DNA of 64,000 bases, taken from the NCBI RefSeq assembly GCF_010365305.1, contig NZ_CP048279.1:2170001-2234000 (forward strand), given 5' to 3'. Below the pieces are notes generated by a model. The model was not told where the DNA came from. It saw only the letters and a program-made list of their open reading frames with translations, and did not search any database. Below, piece after piece: positions 17,373-25,573 of the stretch; within the stretch, counting starts at the first letter, position 1; each line of letters starts with the position of its first letter. The position numbers were made by a program, and so were the translations under genes. The DNA comes from Staphylococcus sp. MI 10-1553. Lineage in GTDB: Bacteria; Bacillota; Bacilli; Staphylococcales; Staphylococcaceae.

Positions 17373-18698
17373 TTATATATTTTTTAATATATTTTCTAGT
17401 AATTTTATTTTGTTTTCGTAAGAATTTTCAAAAAATTCTTCTTCTTTCATTCCTAATATATCATCTATTCTAATAGATATATTCTCTAAAAATCTTGGAT
17501 TTTTATCAATTTTTTCTATAAAATTTTCTTTTGTTTCATTCCTAAAATCTTCGTAATGTTTTCTATTAAAGAAGAAGTAACAAATACAAATAAAGGAATA
17601 TAAATCCTTGTCTTTTAAGCTATACTCTAGTTTAGAAAAACCTGGTGTCCCCACTAAGTTCATTATTTCAGTATATTTTCTTTCACTCACGGTGTATTCA
17701 GCATCAATGAACCTTACATTTCCACTTTTATCAATCACAATATTATCAGGTGATAAATCATTAATAATATATCCATGTAAATGAATAATCTTTAAATATT
17801 CTAAAATTCCCAACAATAAAGCGCTTCCTTTTACCTGCAAGTCACCATTTAAAAATATATCCGTAAGTGTCTCCCCTTCAATAAATTCCTCAACAATAAA
17901 TAATGATTTGTCTATATAGAATACATCATAAATAGTAGGGAAAATATTTAAGTGGTTCAATTCTTTCAACACTAAATATTCATTATATACCCTGTCAAGT
18001 CCATCCTCTCCATTCAAATTAATTTCTCCTAAAAAATTTCCTTTTTTCATAACACATAGGCTTTTCCTAGTAGAATCGATTGCTAAATAAACTGATGATT
18101 TTCCTCTAACTCGTAAACACTTTAATGGCATATATTTTTCAGAAATATCACTTAACCGTGGTATATAATAGTCCAAAATTGAAATTGATACATTATCTGG
18201 TATCACTTTTTTTCTCAAATCAATGAATCCAGTATCGTCATTTTCTTTATCAATTTTAAGTTCTCCATATCTATAATATACAATGTTACTGCACATATAT
18301 GGAAAGTCGGATGGTATATTTATTGAAGTAAACTTTTTTGTTTTTTTATAACACAAGTCTAGTAAATACAACAAATCATTTGTATCTCTAGGGTATATAG
18401 TGCACATTTTCCCAATTTGCGAATAACCGTAGTTCCCCATATTCAGAAATCCTAAATGAGATATTGATTTGATAAATTTGAACCTTACGTTTTTATTAAT
18501 TAATATTGGAAAAATTAGTTCTGCTATATCAACAACATTTTCTAGAGTAGCTGAAACATGTATTTTAAAACCATAATTTGGTACCTCATAGGATGATATA
18601 GGTAAATAGTGACACCATATCCCTTCCTCATAAAAATCTTCTGGTTTCATTTGTGTGATTTTTTCATTTAGTAATTCAAATAATGAACCCTTCTCCAT
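17373..18698 (-). CDS. LanKC-like lyase-kinase lacking the cyclase domain
   Basis: A 441-residue homologue of class III/IV lanthipeptide synthetases that stops where the LanC-like cyclase would begin; full LanKC proteins are roughly twice as long. Residues about 40-150 match the N-terminal phosphoSer/Thr lyase (GFKIHVSAT, then FKFIKS and TIYPRD, ending YYRYGEL). Residues about 195-440 are a protein kinase fold with candidate ATP lysine 218/219, Asp314 and Asn319 in NDLSPDNI, and metal-binding Asp332 in FIDAEYT, so catalysis looks intact. Expected role: phosphorylate Ser/Thr in the precursor and eliminate phosphate to give Dha/Dhb. An AAGGGGAT site favours the ATG at 18698. The start overlaps the 92-aa gene. 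No cyclase remnant follows in any frame. Confidence 0.8.
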   Translation of the reverse strand: MEKGSLFELLNEKITQMKPEDFYEEGIWCHYLPISSYEVPNYGFKIHVSATLENVVDIAELIFPILINKNVRFKFIKSISHLGFLNMGNYGYSQIGKMCTIYPRDTNDLLYLLDLCYKKTKKFTSINIPSDFPYMCSNIVYYRYGELKIDKENDDTGFIDLRKKVIPDNVSISILDYYIPRLSDISEKYMPLKCLRVRGKSSVYLAIDSTRKSLCVMKKGNFLGEINLNGEDGLDRVYNEYLVLKELNHLNIFPTIYDVFYIDKSLFIVEEFIEGETLTDIFLNGDLQVKGSALLLGILEYLKIIHLHGYIINDLSPDNIVIDKSGNVRFIDAEYTVSERKYTEIMNLVGTPGFSKLEYSLKDKDLYSFICICYFFFNRKHYEDFRNETKENFIEKIDKNPRFLENISIRIDDILGMKEEEFFENSYENKIKLLENILKNI

Positions 18699-18954
18699 AA
18701 ATTTCATCCCCTTCAAACATGGCTAAAGAATACAGAACATGTATATAAGCTACAATTATTTCTTGTGCATTTTCAATATTCCTCTTTAGTAAAAACTCCC
18801 CTAATTCTGATATGGAGAAACGATTTATTCGATCGTTACGATATGAAATGATACACCAGTTATAAAATTCCTTCCAAAACATTGGACTATCATCTGGACT
18901 CGTGCAAATTTCCTCTAACATAACTACTAACTGCTTATTAATAACTCGTTTCAT
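18676..18954 (-). CDS. 92-aa orphan protein of the RiPP cluster
   Basis: A small, mostly helical acidic protein of 92 residues with no family I recognise. It contains two Cys residues (about 16 and 33), a Trp-rich segment FWKEFYNWC and a helix-forming half ISELGEFLLKRNIENAQEII. AAAGGAGAG 7 bases before the ATG at 18954 sets the start; a longer in-frame TTG start overlaps the peptidase stop but has no site. Its last 23 bases overlap the lyase-kinase start, so translation is coupled. It may be a precursor-binding partner or a replacement for the missing cyclase function; both are guesses. Confidence 0.7.
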   Translation of the reverse strand: MKRVINKQLVVMLEEICTSPDDSPMFWKEFYNWCIISYRNDRINRFSISELGEFLLKRNIENAQEIIVAYIHVLYSLAMFEGDEIYGEGFII

Positions 18955-18977
18955 CTTTATACTCTCCTTTGACATCT

Positions 18978-20429
18978 TCAAATAATTACATCAATTAAAT
19001 GTAAATAAAATTTATTCATAACTCTTGGTAGCATACTATAGTGTCCTGCTTCTTCAATTTTTATTAATTTAATGTTTTCATGTCCTAGTACTTTTGATTT
19101 CTCTACGAAGATTTCTATTTGTTTGATAGGACAATAAACATCCTTTATACCGTGAATAAAAACTAAAGGTGTTATATTAGAATTTTTCTCAATTAAATCA
19201 ATTGGATTATTTTTAGAGACTTTTATATCAAAATATTTTTTTACTACTGGCCTAGCTGCAGAAAAAATATACTGATATCTATAATCAGTAAAGCCATTTA
19301 TGGCTATACTTTTGCTAATAATATGTGGAAATCTAATAGCTGAAACTATAGCAAGATATCCACCGAAACTTTCTCCTATGACAAATATATGCTTACATTT
19401 ATTTCTAATTTTTATCAATATAGACTCTATATCCTTTAGTGCCTCTTCACCATTATTATTTAGCAATCTTTGATAAAACTTTGTTCCATAGCTTATACTC
19501 CCTGAATAATCCACTAACAATACTTCTATACCATTTTGTAACATTGGATTTAAAAAATCTAAATACTCATTCCTAATATAAGTGTCGGGACCTCCATGCA
19601 AAAATATTACAGTTTTAAATTTAAAGTTTTGAGGTTCAATTTTGACTACAGGAACTTGCCTGTCACCAATTAGTTGCTTTTGAACATTATCTAATTGAAA
19701 ATAAGTATCCGAAAGTTTTTCACTGGTCTCTCCCACTAAAAAACATTCCTTCAACTTGTTTAACATTATTTTATACAGAGCTCTAGGACGCTTAAAATTT
19801 GAGAATGAAAACAATACATATTCGTCTAGTATATATGCCTTATCTACATACCCACTCCCTTTAATATAAACTTCATCGTTAATCATAATAGAACACTTTA
19901 AGTTACTATTAGAAACCAATAGCTTATTTCCTTTCCAACTATCTGAAATAACATCCAGTTCTACATCTAAATTTTTCAAAATTTCTTGTTTATACTTAAA
20001 CAGACATTCTGAATCTATTACTTTTTTGTATACATTAAAATCATAAGATATTGTGTCAACTGACATAATTTCTTCTGTTCTTCCATTCAAAAAATAGTAT
20101 CTTTTAATTTCTATATTATCAATTGTTAATTGAACAACATAATCAAAATATGTATTACTAAACCCTAATACTTTTCTAATTTTATCTTTCAAAAATACAT
20201 ATTCATTTTTTTGACGAGAAGTAATATCATATGTTAAAAGATTATGTTTAGTTTGTATTAAAAGTAAGTTTTTTGACAACCATTCTAAAAAAACTACTTC
20301 TTCTACATTAACTTTTACAATTTCATTATCCTCTAAAATACATATATTTATACATTGACTAACGTTCGCTGCTTCAACATGAGAATAAATCGTTCTATCC
20401 TCATTCATAGATAATTGATATACTTGCAT
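18978..20429 (-). CDS. Prolyl-oligopeptidase-like (S9) peptidase, putative leader peptidase
   Basis: A 483-residue cytoplasmic serine peptidase of family S9 with no signal peptide. The N-terminal part (about 1-255) is a diverged beta-propeller-like region. The C-terminal alpha/beta-hydrolase domain has FLHGGPD (278-282) for the oxyanion hole and a complete triad: Ser354 in GESFGG, Asp430 in GIKDVYCP and His463 in EAGHYS. Prolyl oligopeptidases remove leaders in some class III lanthipeptide pathways such as flavipeptin (FlaP). The precursor here has no Pro next to the leader-core boundary, so a different or aminopeptidase-like specificity is possible. AAGGAG lies 11 bases before the ATG. AT-rich like its neighbours. 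Confidence 0.82.
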   Translation of the reverse strand: MQVYQLSMNEDRTIYSHVEAANVSQCINICILEDNEIVKVNVEEVVFLEWLSKNLLLIQTKHNLLTYDITSRQKNEYVFLKDKIRKVLGFSNTYFDYVVQLTIDNIEIKRYYFLNGRTEEIMSVDTISYDFNVYKKVIDSECLFKYKQEILKNLDVELDVISDSWKGNKLLVSNSNLKCSIMINDEVYIKGSGYVDKAYILDEYVLFSFSNFKRPRALYKIMLNKLKECFLVGETSEKLSDTYFQLDNVQKQLIGDRQVPVVKIEPQNFKFKTVIFLHGGPDTYIRNEYLDFLNPMLQNGIEVLLVDYSGSISYGTKFYQRLLNNNGEEALKDIESILIKIRNKCKHIFVIGESFGGYLAIVSAIRFPHIISKSIAINGFTDYRYQYIFSAARPVVKKYFDIKVSKNNPIDLIEKNSNITPLVFIHGIKDVYCPIKQIEIFVEKSKVLGHENIKLIKIEEAGHYSMLPRVMNKFYLHLIDVII

Positions 20430-20455
20430 TCTTGCATAGTCTCCTTAAAAAGTAA

Positions 20456-20499
20456 GAACACAGGCCTGACTAAATATAAAGAAAGCCAATCTGTGTTCC
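20456..20499 (-). promoter_or_regulatory. Hairpin between precursor and processing genes
   Basis: GAACACAG (20456-20463 region) and CTGTGTTC close a loop of about 28 bases with weak inner pairing. On the minus strand it ends just before a TTTTTAAGGAG that is the peptidase ribosome binding site. A partial terminator or processing site here would let the precursor be made in excess over the enzymes, as is usual in RiPP operons. Confidence 0.5.
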
Positions 20500-20614
20500 T
20501 ATATAAACTTATAATGTTTATTCAATTTAGTACAGTATTCATTACAATATCCGGAATATTCTAACTATTTATAATAAAAAAATATCGCACTATTCTGCTT
20601 CATAACTAAAAATG

Positions 20615-20851
20615 TTAAATTCTTGTAGAAATAGGTCCACAAGTGGAACTATGTGCCCCCGAAAGAACACCAGCTGCTAACTCTCCTGAAACTCCTAAAC
20701 CCACTAGCCCCTCAAAACTGCCAGATAATAACGCATCATGTTCTTCTTCACTTAAATCATACATTTCTAAAACACTTGTTGGATTCGAGATATACTCAGC
20801 TATCAAATTTGGATTTCCTTGAAGATTTTTTACTAAATCATTGAATTTCAT
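20615..20851 (-). CDS. RiPP precursor peptide, lanthipeptide-like
   Basis: A 78-residue peptide. Residues 1-50 look like a helical leader of the LigA/Nif11-like type: LIAEYISNPTSVLEMYDLS, then EEEHDALLSGSF. This is followed by a Gly-rich linker and a core ending HSSTCGPISTRI. The last 25 residues hold Ser55, Ser64, Ser68, Ser69, Thr70, Ser75, Thr76 and one Cys, Cys71, so many sites can be dehydrated but only one thioether can form. AAAGGGTG lies 8 bases before the ATG, and a good promoter lies upstream. Position at the head of the lyase-kinase operon supports its role as substrate. The exact leader cleavage site is unknown. Confidence 0.82.
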   Translation of the reverse strand: MKFNDLVKNLQGNPNLIAEYISNPTSVLEMYDLSEEEHDALLSGSFEGLVGLGVSGELAAGVLSGAHSSTCGPISTRI

Positions 20852-20931
20852 GTTTTGTACACCCTTTCATATAATTATTAAGTAAACAGTCATTCAATAT
20901 TCTGGTTCTAATGCATTCTCTACCTAGTATT

Positions 20932-20960
20932 ACTATAATGTACTTCACTTAGATTTTCAA
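20932..20960 (-). promoter_or_regulatory. Promoter of the RiPP operon
   Basis: On the minus strand TTGAAA (20955-20960), a 17-base spacer and TATAGT (20932-20937) form a sigma-A type promoter about 80 bases before the precursor start. The leader between holds no obvious operator, and no regulator gene is present in the cluster. Confidence 0.7.
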
Positions 20961-21229
20961 TAATGTCAAATTAATTTTTTTAAAAAAACACCAAATTAAT
21001 TCTACGTATTTTTATTTGTTTATTTCAAAAATATATAAAGTTGTAATGTTTGAAGGCGTGTTTCTTAACAAAATGCCGCCTCCATTTGTTTATCATATCA
21101 GCATCTTAAATAGCGTAAAGTCAATGAATACGCTAACTAGTCATTGACCAACTCACCTCATAATCCACTTTCACAAACAAAAAGGGGGCATAGACGAAAC
21201 GCCATACCACACCCTTGTTTAAATGATAT

Positions 21230-21274
21230 ACGAGAAAATGCGTCTGAGAATGGTGTATAGGAATTTCTCAGTCG
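21230..21274 (-). terminator. Terminator of the monooxygenase gene
   Basis: GCGTCTGAGAA and TTCTCAGTCGC pair at 10 of 11 positions and are followed on the minus strand by ATTTTCTC. It lies 7 bases after the stop codon. The stretch from here to 20961 shows a short GTCAATGA..TCATTGAC inverted repeat near 21119-21148 and no gene. Confidence 0.7.
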
Positions 21275-21280
21275 CTCTAT

Positions 21281-22408
21281 TTACTCTTTTTTTCCACGAT
21301 ACAACAAACGGGTTTGTCTTGCCATGACCCATTTCGGCATCATACGGAGGAGCCGATTTCTCACGCTCATCGTCATTCCATTTGATTTTTGTGCGATTTC
21401 CCCGATTTTACGGGATTTCTTAATGATTTTTTGTGTATGTTTCACACGCAAACGCTGATAACGTTGCAATGCACGATCCAGATCCGAGTACTTCTTCAAT
21501 ACGTTGGCTAATACAACTGCATCTTCCATCGCTTGACCAGCACCTTGCCCCATATTCGGCGTCGTCGCATGTGCCGCATCTCCTAACAACACAATACGCT
21601 GTTCGTATACAAACTGAGATAATGGTTTTAAATCATAGATATCATGATGTAAAATTTCTGTTTCAGATTGTAAAGCTAAAACTTTTCTAACGGGGTCAGG
21701 AAAATGATTGAAGTAAGCTTGCAGATGTGGTTTATTAAAGTTTTTAAAGCGCGCATCTCGGGCTTTTGCATTAATCGTAGCAAACCAATATACACGACCG
21801 TTTAATAATGGGACGATACCAAATCTCCCTTTTTTCCCCCAATATTCTTCAGCAATGGGTTTCAACAAGTCCATGTCGTCTACGATACCTCTAAAACATA
21901 TGTACCCTTGATAAAGGACTTTACTTTTCGGCTGTACGGTTGTGCGCACACGTGAGTGAATCCCATCTGCACCGATGACCATATCGACTTTTACAGATTG
22001 ATGCTGCTTAAAATGAATGGTTGCATTCGTTTGGTGGCTTTCCACATCTGTCACTTCATGATTGAAATGAATGATGGTGTCGTCAATATATGATTTTAAA
22101 ATATCGACTAACACTTGTCTTTCAAGCGTCACATTGGTTTGTGTTTCATTCAACACGAGTGCATTTAATAATTGGCCTCGATTATCTAAAATACGTAATT
22201 CCTCTAGGACTTGACCTGCATTTTTAATCCCTTTAGCTAAATCGTGTGAACCTAAAAGTTGAATGACATTATCCCCAATGCCAATACCTGCACCCATTTC
22301 ACGTATTGCATCGTTTTTTTCATAAATCACGACATCATGGCCCTGTTCTTGAAGCATTATCGCAGCGGTTAATCCCCCAATGCCAGCACCTATAATCCCA
22401 ATTTTCAT
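21281..22408 (-). CDS. FAD-dependent aromatic monooxygenase
   Basis: A 375-residue class A flavoprotein monooxygenase of the p-hydroxybenzoate hydroxylase fold. It shows the dinucleotide motif GAGIGG (7-12) with YEKN at the end of strand 2, the DG motif in VIGADGIHSRVR, and the GD motif in VLLGDAAHATTPNMGQGA that binds the FAD ribityl chain. It hydroxylates an aromatic or related substrate using NAD(P)H and oxygen; the substrate is not evident. S. aureus has a similar monooxygenase gene just before its autolysin-like gene, and the order here is the same. It ends with its own terminator and probably follows the glucosaminidase gene in one transcript. Confidence 0.87.
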   Translation of the reverse strand: MKIGIIGAGIGGLTAAIMLQEQGHDVVIYEKNDAIREMGAGIGIGDNVIQLLGSHDLAKGIKNAGQVLEELRILDNRGQLLNALVLNETQTNVTLERQVLVDILKSYIDDTIIHFNHEVTDVESHQTNATIHFKQHQSVKVDMVIGADGIHSRVRTTVQPKSKVLYQGYICFRGIVDDMDLLKPIAEEYWGKKGRFGIVPLLNGRVYWFATINAKARDARFKNFNKPHLQAYFNHFPDPVRKVLALQSETEILHHDIYDLKPLSQFVYEQRIVLLGDAAHATTPNMGQGAGQAMEDAVVLANVLKKYSDLDRALQRYQRLRVKHTQKIIKKSRKIGEIAQKSNGMTMSVRNRLLRMMPKWVMARQTRLLYRGKKE

Positions 22409-22436
22409 TGACGTTCACCTCGTTCTTATAATCAAC

Positions 22437-23213
22437 CTACTTGTATAAATCTTTTCTGATATCATCTTTTTTAATTCCGTATGTTTTATAATACTTTTCC
22501 ATACGTTGCGCAATTTTACTCGGCCAATCTATGTCGCTCGCATATTGATGCGTCGCTGGACTTTGTGGATTCCATCGCATTTGATATAAACTTAACTGAC
22601 CTTGCTCAAAATATTGCGCTCTAATGAATTTTGCACCACCCATAATCGCTTTATCTGGTGAATCCCAATCGGCTTGTTGTGCATAACTTGTTCCCGTTTT
22701 TATCGCATTGCTGTCAAATGCACCAATTCCAAAGAAGTTGTAATAATGCTGCTTTCCACTGCGAATCCCTTTAGCCAATTCAGAATGCCCATCAGCTGTC
22801 TCGAGTAAAGCATGGCTCACTAAATAAATAACATTCACTTCATATTGATCTTGGGCTGCTAAAAATGTTTTACCGCGCCCTTCTAAAATCCCTTTCCCTT
22901 TCAACATCGCATTGACTTCTGCTTCTGACATTTCAACGTGTTCAGAAAGGTCCATATACATCAAATCAGAATCATCTCGATTGATTTGCATCGCTCGCTT
23001 GACTTCTATTTGAGAGGCACTAACGAAACGATTGTCTTGCGATTTTGTATGTAATGCTTCGCCGTGTGTTTGCATGGCAACAGCTTCATCAAACGTATGC
23101 GTTTTATCATTTTTAAAGAAAGATGTCTCATTGACCAAAAACAAAATCGTAAATAGCACAATTAACAAAAAAATAATGACTTTTAACGGTTTGATTTGAC
23201 GCGATCGTTTCAT
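22437..23213 (-). CDS. Membrane-anchored N-acetylglucosaminidase
   Basis: A 258-residue peptidoglycan hydrolase. An N-terminal cationic segment and one membrane helix (about 11-28) anchor it; no cleavage site is obvious. The glucosaminidase domain covers about 85-255, with the catalytic Glu138 in SHALLETADGHSELAKG, then YYNFFGIGA and a conserved WDSP..AI..GA.FI segment. The family cuts glycan strands between GlcNAc and MurNAc and, in S. aureus, shortens new glycan chains (SagB-like proteins). Its place beside the monooxygenase matches the autolysin-E-like gene of S. aureus. A small membrane protein gene lies 23 bases upstream and is probably co-transcribed. Confidence 0.88.
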   Translation of the reverse strand: MKRSRQIKPLKVIIFLLIVLFTILFLVNETSFFKNDKTHTFDEAVAMQTHGEALHTKSQDNRFVSASQIEVKRAMQINRDDSDLMYMDLSEHVEMSEAEVNAMLKGKGILEGRGKTFLAAQDQYEVNVIYLVSHALLETADGHSELAKGIRSGKQHYYNFFGIGAFDSNAIKTGTSYAQQADWDSPDKAIMGGAKFIRAQYFEQGQLSLYQMRWNPQSPATHQYASDIDWPSKIAQRMEKYYKTYGIKKDDIRKDLYK

Positions 23214-23236
23214 TCGACAAACTCCTTTTTAATCAA

Positions 23237-23482
23237 TCATGAACGGGACAGATAAATCATCGTAATGATTACACAAAGTACAATCAAGTATGCCACATTC
23301 ACTATTATTTTAAGTACACGCTTTCCTCGAAACAACATATTAAATAAAATAAGACTAAGTCCTAAAGAGATTAAAAAGCAAACCAGTGCCATCCAAGCAC
23401 TTACAAAAAACAATAAAGCAAGCCCTAAAAGTAAAAAGGCATTAGATATCACACCGATGATTTTAATTTTTTTTGTATCCAT
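23237..23482 (-). CDS. Small three-helix membrane protein
   Basis: An 81-residue protein with three hydrophobic segments at about 8-28, 31-50 and 58-77 and basic residues at the N terminus and in the loop FRGKRVLK. No known family recognised. GAGGTGG lies a few bases before the ATG. It is the first gene of the short minus-strand unit that continues into the glucosaminidase and monooxygenase genes, so it may help place or regulate the anchored hydrolase, which is inferred from position only. Confidence 0.65.
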   Translation of the reverse strand: MDTKKIKIIGVISNAFLLLGLALLFFVSAWMALVCFLISLGLSLILFNMLFRGKRVLKIIVNVAYLIVLCVIITMIYLSRS

Positions 23483-23646
23483 TTTCCCACCTCTTTCATA
23501 CCTGTATTATTTTATCATGAATCATTTATAACTGCGATGCCCCTTTTTAATATGCCGATTACCGTCAGCTGATTTTTGTATTGCATTTTCAAGTGGTGTT
23601 GAACCCATCCACTAAGTACGCATATTTCAACACAGCAACACCGGGA

Positions 23647-25490
23647 TAATCAAGTAGGAGAATAGCCATTAACTGACTATTCGTCCTCTCACACCACCGA
23701 GCATACGGTTCCGTACTCGGCGGTTCAATACCTTGCGTAAGCCAACTCTGCAAGCTGGGCTAATGGTATCAGTCCCCACTTGTAGAGTTGTTTTGTTGTA
23801 AGTGCACGATGAACCTCATGCGTATTCGATAATCGCCAGTACTTTTTGCGAGACTGTGCGATTTTCATTGCACTTCTATGGTCAAGACCATATTGGCGTA
23901 ACATCTTATATTGAGTTCTTACTCTTTTCCACCGTTTAAGAATGAGTTGTCTAAGTCGGCGGTTTAGCCAAGATTGCGTAGTTTCAATAAATCCTTTGAT
24001 AAAACCTCTACATCCAGCCGCGCGTCACTTGGTTAATTTCAGTGATAATATCCTTGAAAGTACCGGGTCTATTTCGTTTTGTTAATCTCCTTAAGGCGCG
24101 TATTAAATTTCTTTTTGCTTCCGTAGTCGGTCTGAAACGATAAACCCCATTGACCTTGGTTATTAGACAACTCAAAAACTTTAAACGTTTAACTGCTCCG
24201 ACTCTACTTTTCTCTTCATTGACAACCAACTTCAGTTGCTTTTCAATAAATTTCGTTACACTCGTCATTACGCGTTCACCTGCACGTTTTGTGCGTACAA
24301 AGATAACAAAATCATCGGCATATCGTACAAAACGGTGTCCACGCTTTTCGAGTTCTTTATCCAGTTCATGTAGATAGTTATTACATAAACGCCCCCTTGT
24401 GGTGCACCTATCTTTCTTTCTGCGACTTCGCCAGATAGGTCAATAGCACCCACTTGTAAACTTCTACGGATAAATTTAGAAATTGACTTATCTTGAACAT
24501 GACGTTCGAACAAATACATGAGCTTATCATGATTCAACATGTCAAAGCACTGTTTCAAATCACAATCCACAGCTATTTTATAGCCTTCTTCGTAATAGGC
24601 AGCACATTGCTTAAGTGCTGTTCCTGTGCTACGATGAGGTCTGAAACCATGGCTGTGATTTGAAAATGTTCGGTCGATGCCTGGTTCAATCACTTGTCTA
24701 ATTGCTTGTTGTATCACTCTGTCTCTAGCGACAGGAATACCAAGCACACGCATTTTCCCGTTTGGTTTGGGAATTTGAACTTTCGAACTGCTTGAGGTTG
24801 ATAAGTACCATCAAGCAGTTTTTTCGTTATCTGTGAAAAATATTGCGCAAAGTGGGCATGGAGTTCACTGACTTTCATGCCGTCAATTCCAGGAGCACCT
24901 TTGTTTTTCTTTACCTTCTTGATAGCTTTTTCTATGTTGTCAGGTCTTACAACAAGCTCCATCAATGATGTAGACTTACGATACATTTCTTTCATTTCAC
25001 CTAAGATTTACTGTACACACTTATGTATGCTTTTCGTTCCACTACTTATCCTTCCATAAGTTGCCGGTTAAGACCGTATTCTGTACGTCGTAAATCTATA
25101 ACCTCCAATCTTTACTTTGTATTGAATATTGTTCAGTCCTTCGGTACATTTTCCCTACTATGACTTCTGCTGACTTCTCATCATTCGTTGTTACTACGGT
25201 AGAAATACCGCTGATGAGACCTCCCCGGGTAAGGTGTAACCTCTTTCCACTCATGTCACCGCATCATTTACTATATAGAACTCGGGTAGTATAGGACTTC
25301 ATCTTGTTTAGCAGATTCATCCATTCCACATAGCCTTAGTATGATGTTTCTGTTCGTCAGTGCGAGTGTTTGCGTCCGACTTCCTTCAGATTCCACTTCA
25401 CAATGGACACCCTTGTCTTTCGCTAACAGTTCCTACTACCAAGCCTGTAACGGACTTTCACCGTCAAGGTGTTACCCATGCCGGGCGCAC
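23647..25490 (-). mobile_element. Group IIC intron, decayed
   Basis: On the minus strand the element begins with GTGCGCCCGGCATGGGTA at 25490, then shows domain I features very like the Oceanobacillus iheyensis intron: AGGGTGTCC, GTGGAATCTGAAGGAAG and TTACCCGGGGAGGTCT. The maturase ORF lies in domain IV. Domain V is at about 23690-23725 (ACCGCCGAGTACGG with GCTCGGTGGTGTGAGAGG) and domain VI at about 23653-23685; the 3' end is placed near 23647 by analogy. It lies just behind a terminator hairpin, the usual class C target. The RNA parts look complete, but the protein is broken. Confidence 0.88.
23725..24995 (-). pseudogene. Group II intron reverse transcriptase/maturase, broken
   Basis: Three reading frames must be joined to give one maturase. 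Frame one (from 24995) encodes the N terminus with KNKGAPGIDGM and stops near 24714. Frame two covers RVLGIPVARDRVIQQAI through the RT motif KIAVDCDLKQCFD and GAPQGG, then shifts before the active-site YADD, which lies in a third frame near 24310. That frame runs to RGWM and meets a stop codon, while the thumb/X domain continues to LAELAYARY at 23725. At least three lesions mean no functional enzyme, although the intron could splice with help in trans. Confidence 0.9.
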
Positions 25491-25497
25491 TAAAAAT

Positions 25498-25534
25498 GGA
25501 CATGTGAAAAATCAACATCATTCTTCACATGTCC
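25498..25534 (-). terminator. Terminator of the fdhA-DUF1641 operon
   Basis: GGACATGTGAA and TTCACATGTCC are exact complements with a 15-base loop, followed on the minus strand by ATTTTTA and then directly by the group II intron. It lies 40 bases beyond the DUF1641 gene. Confidence 0.9.
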
Positions 25535-25573
25535 GATTCATATCAACACATCTTTTATGAGACGGTCGCTATT

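Noticed and set aside
20653..20844. 63-codon plus-strand ORF antisense to the RiPP precursor
   Set aside because: It is the complement of the precursor coding frame and lacks a ribosome binding site.
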